A DNA stretch of 64,000 bases, taken from Terrimonas sp937888905. GTDB taxonomy: Bacteria > Bacteroidota > Bacteroidia > Chitinophagales > Chitinophagaceae. The notes under the pieces were generated by a model. The model worked only from the letters and a program-made list of their open reading frames with translations, ran no database searches and had not been told where the DNA came from. The stretch covers positions 62,001 through 126,000 of the forward strand of contig CALATA010000021.1 in NCBI GenBank assembly GCA_937888905.1. Direction: 5' to 3'. A program made the translations under genes and the position numbers. Each line of letters opens with the position of its first letter. Position 1 is the first letter of the stretch. Below are positions 8,673 through 17,156 of the stretch, piece by piece.

Positions 8673-8805
8673 AATGGCAAAACGAATGGGTAAATTAATG
8701 AATGCATTCCGGCTGACCTTCCTGCACTGTACCGATGGACAAAACTCGTATTTACGGGTCAGATTCCGTTATTTTCGTAGCCTCAACGATTTTAAAGCGC
8801 CTTGT
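8673..8805. promoter_or_regulatory. Divergent regulatory region between AraC regulator and esterase genes
   Basis: The 133 bases between the two divergent starts must carry both promoters. For the esterase, TATTTTCG at 8770-8777 resembles the Bacteroidota -7 element TAnnTTTG (7 of 8 positions) and would give a leader of about 20 bases. I see no clear TTTG at the expected -33 position, so the call is weak. No clear direct repeat for AraC binding was found by eye. Confidence 0.35.
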
Positions 8806-10245
8806 ATGAAACAATCAACCGTTTTCCGTCTGTCTGTTACGCTTTTTGTGTTGTTTTCTTTTTCCGTGGTGGCTACCGCCCAGCCGCAGCTACCGGCTTT
8901 CTTCTCGGACGGCATGGTATTGCAGCAGCAAACCGATGCCGCCATCTGGGGCAAGTCTGCCGCGGGCAAAACGGTGAAATTGACCACTTCCTGGGATCGC
9001 AAGAACTACGCAGCAAAGGCAGATGACCAGGGACGCTGGAAAATCCGGGTACGTACCCCGCAAGCGGGCGGCCCGTACGAGATTTCCATCACCGATGGAC
9101 AAACCATCCGTCTCCGCGATGTATTAATTGGTGAGGTATGGCTTTGCAGCGGTCAGTCGAACATGGAAATGCCCATGAAAGGTTATCGCGATCAACCCGT
9201 GATTGGCGCCAACGAGGCGATCTTTGCTGCCAATAATCCGCAGCTTCGCTTCTTTACCGTACCGCGTGCGTTGCGCATGCAGCCACAGGATACCGTCAAA
9301 GCCAGCAACTGGAAAAAAGCGACGCCCGAAACAGTAGCAGACTTCAGTGCTACGGCTTATTTCTTTGGGAGACAAATGCAGCAAACGCTGAACGTACCCA
9401 TTGGACTGATGCAAATCAGTTACGGCGGCTCATCAGCCGAAGCCTGGATGAACGAAGAAGCACTGAACGCATTTCCCGCAATAAAAAAATTACCCGCGGC
9501 AGATTCGGCAAAGATCAGTCAGCGCTCGCCTATGTCATTGTACAACGGCATGCTCAAACCGTTTATAGGCTATGCGATCCGCGGTTGCATCTGGTACCAG
9601 GGAGAAAGCAACTACGAACGCCCCGACGAGTACGAAACCTTATTCCCCGCGATGGTGAGTTTATGGAGAAAAGAATTTGGCCAGGGCGACTTCCCTTTTT
9701 ACTACGCACAGATAGCTCCTTACAATTATTCACAATTACCGCCTTACAATACCGGAGGCAAATACAACTCTGCCTATGTCCGCGATGCACAACGCAAGGC
9801 GCTGGATAAGATTCCGAACAGCGGCATGGTCGTGTTGATGGATGTTGGCGAAGAGAACTGCATTCACCCTTCTCAGAAAGCTGTTGGCGGACAAAGGTTC
9901 GCTTATCTCGCACTCGGCGATACCTATGGCAAAAAAGGGTTTGTCTATAAATCGCCTTTACCCGATTCGATAAGAATTCAGAACGGCACAATGGTCATCC
10001 GTTTCAAAAATGCGCCGGTTGGACTGACGAGTTTCGGTAAGCCATTGGTAAACTTTGAAATTGCCGGCGCCGATAAATACTGGCGTCCTGCCCGTGCAGT
10101 AATTTCAAAAGGAGAGCTGCATATTTCTTCACCGGAAATAAAAGATCCGGTGGCGGTGCGTTATGCGTTCAGGGATTTTGTGATCGGAGAGTTGTTTAAT
10201 ACAGCAGGATTGCCGGTGAGCTCTTTCAGAACAGATGACTGGTAG
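8806..10245 (+). CDS. Sialate O-acetylesterase-like SGNH esterase, secreted
   Basis: 479 residues from the ATG at 8806, chosen because it begins a clear signal peptide (MKQSTVFRLSVTLFVLFSF...ATAQ); a longer in-frame extension to the left overlaps the regulator gene and lacks one. SGNH-hydrolase features: GQSNM with nucleophile S118, GGSSAEAWM, WYQGESN and a terminal histidine in CIHPSQK. An N-terminal beta-sandwich (about 30-105) precedes the catalytic domain, as in bacterial sialate/xylan O-acetylesterases. Pectin, including RG-II, is O-acetylated, so removal of acetyl groups in the periplasm is the likely role; true sialic-acid use is not supported by neighbours. Divergent from the fucose module and convergent with the large minus-strand cluster. 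Confidence 0.85.
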   Translation: MKQSTVFRLSVTLFVLFSFSVVATAQPQLPAFFSDGMVLQQQTDAAIWGKSAAGKTVKLTTSWDRKNYAAKADDQGRWKIRVRTPQAGGPYEISITDGQTIRLRDVLIGEVWLCSGQSNMEMPMKGYRDQPVIGANEAIFAANNPQLRFFTVPRALRMQPQDTVKASNWKKATPETVADFSATAYFFGRQMQQTLNVPIGLMQISYGGSSAEAWMNEEALNAFPAIKKLPAADSAKISQRSPMSLYNGMLKPFIGYAIRGCIWYQGESNYERPDEYETLFPAMVSLWRKEFGQGDFPFYYAQIAPYNYSQLPPYNTGGKYNSAYVRDAQRKALDKIPNSGMVVLMDVGEENCIHPSQKAVGGQRFAYLALGDTYGKKGFVYKSPLPDSIRIQNGTMVIRFKNAPVGLTSFGKPLVNFEIAGADKYWRPARAVISKGELHISSPEIKDPVAVRYAFRDFVIGELFNTAGLPVSSFRTDDW

Positions 10246-10380
10246 TTAAGTCAAAAGTAAAAATTCAAAAACTTAGCGGTCTTTGATTCTTGTGCATCTT
10301 TGTGTGCAATCGACGCTTCTTTCCACGCAAAGGCGCAGAATCCTAACCGGCTGTTTTTTTGAATTTTGACTTTTGAATTT
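10246..10380. repeat. Dispersed hairpin repeat in convergent intergenic region (copy 3)
   Basis: The gap between the converging stops at 10245 and 10381 contains the same element as 4712-4845 in inverted orientation. Shared blocks include CTTAGCGGTCTTTG, GTGCAATCGACG and CACGCAAAGGCGCAGAAT followed by CCTAACCGGCTG. It is flanked by the AT-rich inverted words AAAAATTCAAAA and TTTTGAATTTTGACTTTTG. The core can fold (TGCATCTTTGTGTG against CACGCAAAGGCGCA, three mismatches). It probably serves as the terminator for both converging transcripts. Confidence 0.75.
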
Positions 10381-12669
10381 TTACTTAATCAGCATCTCCA
10401 CATCCCCTCTCCTTGCCTCCGGCGTCACTTTCAGGTTCCTCACTTTACCATCCGTCAACTCCGCTTCTACAATTGTATTATAAGGCGCGTATAACTTAAA
10501 ACGCACATCGATCTCTTTCGGCCAGGCGGGGAACAACAAGATGCGTTTGCCATCTGTTTGCAATAACATTTCCTGCAAACCAATCCAGGCGCTGCCACCC
10601 CAGTTGTGATCGGGAACCCAATCAAATCCCGGGCCCCAGAAAGCAGGGAAACGACGACCGCCATCAGCCAGTTTCTGCGAAGTCAGTTGCCAGGCCTCTT
10701 TACTCAATCCCAAACGCGCTGCCCAGATATTATCCTGCTTCCAACCAACATGACTGCGGAATTTGATTACGTTCGTATCGTAATGCCAGGTGTTCAAAGC
10801 CGTATCCAGACCGGGTTTGCCTATACCGAATATCCCCCATGGATATACCGGGTACAATTGCGGTGACTCGGTATTATTGATACGCTCCCACAATTTTGCC
10901 GGCGCAATAGTCGTGTGCCCGTTGAATGTTGCATAACTCATTGGAGGTATACGTTGGAGAAAAGCCTCCCAGTGTTTGCGTTGCTCCGCAGACAATGGCA
11001 ATTCCAATAAGCGCTGCGTTATAATCTGCAGGGCGGCAATTGTAGACGTAGCGTTATAGGCCATTTTATACGTTTCCGCAGCTGATCCGGGATACAATAC
11101 CAAATGACCATTTTCGTCCACTGCTTTTCTTCCGCGTTGCAATGCGAGATACTGGTAATGCTCATCGAAGAAACGAAGACAACTTTCAATGAAGGGTACA
11201 TAATTGCTTATGTCCATTCCCGTATATTGCTGCAGATCCAGCATCATCAGGCAAAATTCCAGGACCGTGTCCCACTGGTATTCCAGCCAGGCATTGTATT
11301 CTACACCGGGATCAAAATTGGCGGGGCGCTTCTGTCCGTATTCTGCATAGTTGGGCAGACCGAAGTTTTCCATCTGCTCGGTGAAGCTCGCGCCACCATG
11401 TCTCCAATAAGTCCGGGTACGTATCTCCGCATTTTTCAGGATGCGCATATAAAACTGCAATTGTGCTTGCAGCAAATCGAAGTCTCCATTTTTAATCAGG
11501 GGAAAATAAACAAGCCGCTGGTTCTGCATCGTGTGTAATCCCCCACCCCAATTGCGGAAGTCGGGACCAAATGCACGCGCCGTATCAGTAAAAACGGGAT
11601 CAACCGTAAACAATCCGCCATTGAATTTAGTGGGCCAACTGCTATTGGCATTGCAGCCCATCATGTAGCGAAACAATTTTGCATTGTGACCGGCAGCATG
11701 CGCGGTCGATTGTTCATTGCCCGGATCGATATCGATATAACTGCGTTGCCAGAATTGCTGCCACCAGTTGCGGCTACGTTTGCTGAGACCTGCGGCCATT
11801 GGTTTATACGCCTGCTGCAGAGAATCGAGCGACCGTTGCCATTGCACAATATCCGGTGTTTGCGCCGTATGAAAATAAATAGCGAGTTGATGACTGCGTT
11901 GCGCACGCCGGCTTTTCAATTCCCAACCTTTAAAGGCGGTCTGCTGGTACCTTCCCGATGTGTGCATACCCGCTACAAATCCTTTCCCGGTAAAATACCC
12001 GCCCGATGCGAGGTAAGCCAGGGGATTATAAAGAGCATCTTTAACAGCATTCAGTCCCTGCTGCGCAACCGTTGAGTCAAAGATGGTTCGCGCACCGTTG
12101 TGATGATAAAACAATACGCCATTCTCGCGGAAACTGACCGAATCGCGATGAGCAATGGTTTGTTTCGGCCCCGCCCATTTCCAGGAGTTGCCGAAGTTTT
12201 CGCGTGTCGACAACAGGCGATCTTCGTGCCGCCAGTTTTCATACACCGCGGTTACATTGACCCGCTTATTCGCATCCACTGAAAAGCGTACGACCGGGTG
12301 CAACACATCTGCTTCGATGGTGATTTTTAATTTTAATGAACCGCGGTTGGCAGAGACGGTAACGTACCCTTCATCGAGATGCAGTTCCTGCAAGAAGAGT
12401 TCACCACCAAACGGATCGGGATCAAATTTCATCCGCACGCGGCCGGATTTAAGCAGGGTATTATTTTCATCGAAACTGCCGGAACGGGCAATATAAACGA
12501 AGAGTTCATTTTTTTCCACCCAAACATTCATGCCGATATCGCCGCCGCCGCAAGGCATGGAGCCTGCCGCATTTTCGGACGGGCTATTCCACCGCAGGTT
12601 TTGCGCAAACGCCGGAAGCGAAAGCAACAGCGCACAGAATATTGCTATGAAAAAAATGTGTCGGATCAT
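10381..12669 (-). CDS. Secreted (alpha/alpha)6-type exo-glycosidase, GH95/GH139-like (DUF5703-like N-domain)
   Basis: 762 residues with a signal peptide (...LLLSLPAFAQ). The N-terminal beta-sandwich has RWNSPSENAAGSMPCGGG, reminiscent of the GH95 start (PxGNGxxG). The C-terminal half, rich in W and Y, looks like an (alpha/alpha)6 barrel (WPTKFNGGLFTVD, WRHGGASFTEQM, NAWLEYQWDTVLEF). Within RG-II loci, GH95 (alpha-L-galactosidase) and GH139 (2-O-methyl-alpha-L-fucosidase) are the known enzymes of this sort; I cannot separate them by eye. It is last in the 54-kb cluster, and its start overlaps the GH106 stop by four bases, so the two are translationally coupled. Fold is likely; substrate is inferred. 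Confidence 0.65.
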   Translation of the reverse strand: MIRHIFFIAIFCALLLSLPAFAQNLRWNSPSENAAGSMPCGGGDIGMNVWVEKNELFVYIARSGSFDENNTLLKSGRVRMKFDPDPFGGELFLQELHLDEGYVTVSANRGSLKLKITIEADVLHPVVRFSVDANKRVNVTAVYENWRHEDRLLSTRENFGNSWKWAGPKQTIAHRDSVSFRENGVLFYHHNGARTIFDSTVAQQGLNAVKDALYNPLAYLASGGYFTGKGFVAGMHTSGRYQQTAFKGWELKSRRAQRSHQLAIYFHTAQTPDIVQWQRSLDSLQQAYKPMAAGLSKRSRNWWQQFWQRSYIDIDPGNEQSTAHAAGHNAKLFRYMMGCNANSSWPTKFNGGLFTVDPVFTDTARAFGPDFRNWGGGLHTMQNQRLVYFPLIKNGDFDLLQAQLQFYMRILKNAEIRTRTYWRHGGASFTEQMENFGLPNYAEYGQKRPANFDPGVEYNAWLEYQWDTVLEFCLMMLDLQQYTGMDISNYVPFIESCLRFFDEHYQYLALQRGRKAVDENGHLVLYPGSAAETYKMAYNATSTIAALQIITQRLLELPLSAEQRKHWEAFLQRIPPMSYATFNGHTTIAPAKLWERINNTESPQLYPVYPWGIFGIGKPGLDTALNTWHYDTNVIKFRSHVGWKQDNIWAARLGLSKEAWQLTSQKLADGGRRFPAFWGPGFDWVPDHNWGGSAWIGLQEMLLQTDGKRILLFPAWPKEIDVRFKLYAPYNTIVEAELTDGKVRNLKVTPEARRGDVEMLIK

Positions 12670-15600
12670 TTTGCATTGGTCAGCACCAGTTTCACTTCGC
12701 CCAATAAACCGGCCGGCAACAGGGGTTTATCTTTCAGGCGGAAAGGTGCCGTGGTGCGGGTAATTCTTTTTTCCTCCGGTAATGCCTGGTCGCCGATCAA
12801 ACGGTTGGCCCAGGTATTGGTCACCGATATCTCGATCGTGTTCTGTCCTGTATGCACTGCCGCCGTCAGATCGAGCCGGTAAGGCCGGGTCCACAAGATA
12901 CCACATTCCTGTCCGTTGACGCGGACCGATGCGATATTCGCAAGGCTATCAAGTTCGAGCCAGATTTTTTTACCTGTATCGGCTGCGGTCCAGCTAAACG
13001 AATTTTTATAAACAGCCGTGCCGGAATAAAAACGAATTGCCGGATCCACATGCTGCGACCAGCTAATCAATGTATCAAATGCCACCGGATTTACGGGTCC
13101 GCCATTTTTCGGATCGAACTGCACGTTCCAGGAGGCGGACATTTTTTTTGCAGACAGCGTACGGAAGTTTACCGCCGGTTTTTCTGTTGTTTTTTGTTTG
13201 GTTACGATTACAAACAGCGACTGATCTTTATCAAGTTTAACAGAGAGTTGCGTACGGCCTCCGGCCAGCTTCCAGGCTTTATCCTGGTATACTTTACCCG
13301 AAACCGGATCAGCTATGATGACGGCAGTTCCTTTTTCCCGAAGGGAAATGAGATACGTACCCGCCTTTCCGGCCTGGTTGCTGATAAAGTAAATATCTTC
13401 TTTATCCGTGCGGCGGTGTGTCCATGCCAGTTGACGTTGTGCGCCAATCACCTGCAAGTCACGCGTCAATCCGTATTGCCGGAAGTCAGGAGAAACATAC
13501 GGCGCATTCACCAGCTTTCCTTTGTAACCACCTTTATATATTTTGTACAAAATACTTCTCAGCGTATCCGCGTCATCATTGAGGCTATTCGTCTGATCAT
13601 AAGATCTTCCCATGATAATCGTTGCGCCGTTCTGTAACAACTCGAGCAACTTTTTTGCAACGGGTACGGACATCAGGTTTGGAGCTGGCAGCAATTGATG
13701 ATGAGTTGGCAGGACCAGCATTGCATAACTCATGCCTCCAGGAAATACCACGCGCCCATTTTTCACCGTCGTTTTGAGCAATGCATCCGGATTGAAGGAG
13801 TCATAGGCATAACCACCCAACGGATCGATCCATTTCTCGGGATCAGCCATGTTCGCCGAATGGGTAACACCATCGGGTATTACACGCGTTGGTTGATTTT
13901 TATTGATCAATCGTTCTTTTTCCTGTTGAACAATCGCAGGTCCGTAAATACCGGGCAAGGTATTGACCAAACGATCCGGTAACAGTGAACGCCTGGGCAA
14001 TTCTTCGCCGGTAAATACCGCAATGTCCACCACAGGATCGCCGAGTTGCAACAACGCGTGACAACGCGTGAGGTATTCCATCCACGCATAACCCGGTTTG
14101 AACCAGGTCTGATCGCGTTGGTAATAAAGTCCTACTCCATCCAGTGTCATGCCCGGACGGCGATCCATCCACGGATTGTGCACGAACACATGAATCACCA
14201 TTTTATTCATGCCCAGGGCAAAATTTCTGTCGCCAAGTGCTTTCAGCATACCCGGATGCTCCGACCAGTTCATCCGCAAAGTGGTGAAGGCTTCTGCCTG
14301 TATAATTTTCTTTCCATAGACATGCGCGGCACTGATGGCATCGAGCATATCATTGGGTTTATCGTGTGTGGGACTGTTGAGCCAGAATTCTCCCATCGGG
14401 ATATCTACCTGGCTATAATGTAGCAATCCATCACTCATCATGGTAGGCGCTACCGTTTCCGCCGACCAGGTACATCCTTTTTCACGAACCAACCCTTTGA
14501 TAGTTCCATAAAAAACATCGTGTAACATTTCCGCTATCGTCTGACGAACATCGTGTAAGAATTTTTCAGAACTGGCCTCATCGCATAGGGGCAGGCCCGT
14601 CATCGCCAGTAACCAGGGTTGTATATCGTAACCACGGCGGTTGCGGAACTGCTTTGCAAAATCTTTACTCCAGTTCTGGCTACCGGCTTCCCAACTGTCC
14701 ATGTGAAACAGTTTCAGCACTTCGCCCGCAAGCTGCGGGTCGGTTTGTGCAAATGCCTGGCCAAACCAGTTATTGAATTGCAGGGTGATCGCTTCGGGAT
14801 TGAACTTATCACATTCCAATCCTTTTCCCGCACCGGCTGTCGCATTTTCATGACCGGTAGAAGTATGACCGATGCGAACGATGACCCAGCTATCAAAACC
14901 TTCCGGCAATTGCCCACCGGCAAAATTTACTTTTCCTTCATTATCGAGTGAAGCCGTCAGATCAATTATTTTATCCAACGGAATAGCAGTAACCGCAGGA
15001 GCCGTTTGGGATGTGGCAGGCAAACTCAGCCGCCACATGGAACCATTCTTACTTTCGTATTGATTAATCACTGCTTCTCCTGACAACCTGAGTTGCATCA
15101 GTTTCAAGGAAGGTTTCCATTTAGCCGCGTCCAGGTCTTCGGCTCCGGGCTCAGTGCCTTCTTTGTCATAAACAAAACGGAAATATTGCGAAGTCGTTTC
15201 GGGTAAGGCATGCGTTACATCTTCATCCGTATCCTGCCAGCCATGCCGCGGTGGCGAAAGCCTGGTAAGTGTGGTGAAGTTTTTTCCATCCTTACTTACC
15301 TGCACAATCAAACGATGCGATTGATAATTATTCGATCCCGTTTTAATACGTAATGAACGGACTGTTACCGGTTGCGGATACGCATACTGAATCCATGTAC
15401 CATTGTCACCGCGGAAACTTTCTTTGCTATCCGCTTTTGTCAAAAACGAAGCATTGACGTTATTACTGGTGGTTACTTCGGGCTGTACAAACTGCAGGTC
15501 CCAATCGCGCCGGCGAACCGGATAGGCGTAGGTGGCTACCTCTTTATAATAACCTTTTACAGCTTGCGGCTGTGGTAATTGAATGGTGCCTTTGAAATCT

Positions 15601-16037
15601 GCTTTGACAAATTGTTTACTCCACACAAGTTTCTGCATGGAAAGTTCCGGTGTGATCCAGGGGCCGCCCGCCAATGAAAATCCATCGCTCAGATGCATGC
15701 CGAGTTGCAGGTCGAGGCGTTTGGCTTCCTGCATGGCAAAATGAACAAGCTGCCACCATTCCGGCGATAACTGACGCGCGGTGGGTTGAAAGATCGGGGG
15801 CGTTACCGTATCCTTGATAGGCATGAGGTACGCGCCGCCTATGCCTGCCGCTTTCATTGCTTCCAGGTCGGCAGTAATGCCTGCGCGCGAAAAAGCCCCG
15901 TGCATCCAGTACCAGATCACCCAGGGTTTGGCCGAGGCTGGAGGATTACGGAAATGATCAACGGCATTGCGTTGCTGTGCAAACGAAAAGTTCACCAGCA
16001 GTAGTACACCAATTATCGCTACAAAAATTTTCTTCAT
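12666..16037 (-). CDS. GH106 alpha-L-rhamnosidase, secreted
   Basis: 1123 residues with a signal peptide. The GH106 hallmark WVIWYWMHGAFSRAGITADL is at about 39-58, followed by a TIM-barrel catalytic region. E450 in HMDSWEAGSQNW and E550 in IPMGEFW lie exactly 100 residues apart, the same spacing as the catalytic pair I recall for B. thetaiotaomicron BT0986 (E461/E561). A GH2-like sugar-binding beta-sandwich forms the C-terminus (about 1000-1115, with NGQECGILWTRPY). GH106 enzymes release L-rhamnose; in RG-II one removes terminal rhamnose linked to arabinopyranose. It couples by a four-base overlap to the next gene. Confidence 0.9.
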   Translation of the reverse strand: MKKIFVAIIGVLLLVNFSFAQQRNAVDHFRNPPASAKPWVIWYWMHGAFSRAGITADLEAMKAAGIGGAYLMPIKDTVTPPIFQPTARQLSPEWWQLVHFAMQEAKRLDLQLGMHLSDGFSLAGGPWITPELSMQKLVWSKQFVKADFKGTIQLPQPQAVKGYYKEVATYAYPVRRRDWDLQFVQPEVTTSNNVNASFLTKADSKESFRGDNGTWIQYAYPQPVTVRSLRIKTGSNNYQSHRLIVQVSKDGKNFTTLTRLSPPRHGWQDTDEDVTHALPETTSQYFRFVYDKEGTEPGAEDLDAAKWKPSLKLMQLRLSGEAVINQYESKNGSMWRLSLPATSQTAPAVTAIPLDKIIDLTASLDNEGKVNFAGGQLPEGFDSWVIVRIGHTSTGHENATAGAGKGLECDKFNPEAITLQFNNWFGQAFAQTDPQLAGEVLKLFHMDSWEAGSQNWSKDFAKQFRNRRGYDIQPWLLAMTGLPLCDEASSEKFLHDVRQTIAEMLHDVFYGTIKGLVREKGCTWSAETVAPTMMSDGLLHYSQVDIPMGEFWLNSPTHDKPNDMLDAISAAHVYGKKIIQAEAFTTLRMNWSEHPGMLKALGDRNFALGMNKMVIHVFVHNPWMDRRPGMTLDGVGLYYQRDQTWFKPGYAWMEYLTRCHALLQLGDPVVDIAVFTGEELPRRSLLPDRLVNTLPGIYGPAIVQQEKERLINKNQPTRVIPDGVTHSANMADPEKWIDPLGGYAYDSFNPDALLKTTVKNGRVVFPGGMSYAMLVLPTHHQLLPAPNLMSVPVAKKLLELLQNGATIIMGRSYDQTNSLNDDADTLRSILYKIYKGGYKGKLVNAPYVSPDFRQYGLTRDLQVIGAQRQLAWTHRRTDKEDIYFISNQAGKAGTYLISLREKGTAVIIADPVSGKVYQDKAWKLAGGRTQLSVKLDKDQSLFVIVTKQKTTEKPAVNFRTLSAKKMSASWNVQFDPKNGGPVNPVAFDTLISWSQHVDPAIRFYSGTAVYKNSFSWTAADTGKKIWLELDSLANIASVRVNGQECGILWTRPYRLDLTAAVHTGQNTIEISVTNTWANRLIGDQALPEEKRITRTTAPFRLKDKPLLPAGLLGEVKLVLTNAK

Positions 16038-16042
16038 GCTGA

Positions 16043-17152
16043 TTATTTCACCGCATCGATCACCGGAAATCGCAGCGGGCTTTTGCCCTTGTCAACTGAG
16101 GTAGCCACCGCTATCCCCCGCTGATCCTTGTTATTAACTGCACAATAAAAATGATATACGACACCTTTATGTTTTACGACAAACGATTTGTGAGCAAAGC
16201 GTTCATCGTACGGCTCGGATGATTTGATCAGGTCGTCGCCTTTCCAATCTGTCCACTTCACCAGGTCATAGGAGCAGGCAAACCGGTTGAAGGCATCTTT
16301 GCGTTCTTCCCAGAACGCGCCGAAATAAAACATGATCCAAAGATCGCCCTTCTTTTGAATAACGGCATCGCCCGTAATGCCGATACGATGATGCATCACC
16401 GGATCGATGCCAAAACGCTTCCAGGTAATCATATCGTTGGACACGGCCATGCCGATGCGCTCGAACCAGCGCCACCTCGGTGTATTATTACTCGTATCGC
16501 CATTGGCATTGTAATACATCACAAAAGGATAGCCGGTGGTTTTGCTTTTATCCCAGATAACGGAGCTCTTGAACAGTTTTTTATTTTCCCACCAACGTAC
16601 ATCCGGATCGCTCGCCGTTAGTACCGGTGCCGGTTCGCGCTGCCATTCCTGGGCTTTATCGATCGGGCCGGTTGTGTGTGCTATGCCGATCGCAAGCGGC
16701 CCCGCTTCATAACCACGATCCTTTCCACCGAAATAAGACATCCAGTATCTGCCATTATATTGCTGCAATTTGTAATCGCCGCCCCATTTGGTATTCTGTA
16801 AGGCGATGTATCCGGCTTTCTGATGCGTGTCCCACTGCGTAGTATCGGAGAATGAAAGCACGCGGCCCATCACTTTCCAATCAAGCAGGTCTTTGCTGCG
16901 CGACATCCAGGTTTCGTAACCACGGCCATCAAATACCACGTAGGTCATGTACCACCACTTCCCTTTCCGGTACACGTTGGGACAATCAATCTTCTTGTCT
17001 TTGTTTTCGGGCACGATCACTAACCCATACTTATAGGGCGTTTTTACTTCCTGGTATACCTGTTCCATTATGTGGGCAGGCACTTCTTTCCCCTGCGCCC
17101 ACGCACTCATCGTCATCAACTGACAAAACAGGATCAAACTGATTCTTCGCAT
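16043..17152 (-). CDS. Five-bladed beta-propeller glycosidase (GH43/GH130-like clan), secreted
   Basis: 369 residues from the ATG at 17152, which starts a signal peptide (MRRISLILFCQLMTMSAWAQ); the frame extends further left but that part overlaps the GH2 gene. The remainder alternates short beta-strands with motifs such as CPNVYRKGKWWYMTYVVFDG, DPDVRWWENKKLFKSS and GITGDAVIQKKGDLWIMFYF. This is a propeller of the GH43/GH32/GH62/GH117/GH130 type. I do not recognise the exact family; an RG-II beta-arabinofuranosidase (GH137-type) is possible but unproven. It sits between the GH2 and GH106 genes with gaps of 4 and 5 bases, so it belongs to the same degradation step set. Confidence 0.7.
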   Translation of the reverse strand: MRRISLILFCQLMTMSAWAQGKEVPAHIMEQVYQEVKTPYKYGLVIVPENKDKKIDCPNVYRKGKWWYMTYVVFDGRGYETWMSRSKDLLDWKVMGRVLSFSDTTQWDTHQKAGYIALQNTKWGGDYKLQQYNGRYWMSYFGGKDRGYEAGPLAIGIAHTTGPIDKAQEWQREPAPVLTASDPDVRWWENKKLFKSSVIWDKSKTTGYPFVMYYNANGDTSNNTPRWRWFERIGMAVSNDMITWKRFGIDPVMHHRIGITGDAVIQKKGDLWIMFYFGAFWEERKDAFNRFACSYDLVKWTDWKGDDLIKSSEPYDERFAHKSFVVKHKGVVYHFYCAVNNKDQRGIAVATSVDKGKSPLRFPVIDAVK

Positions 17153-17156
17153 ACGT

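Noticed and set aside
8566..8805. Extended N-terminus of the esterase.
   Set aside because: It would overlap the regulator gene in the opposite strand and precede, rather than include, the signal peptide; the ATG at 8806 is preferred.
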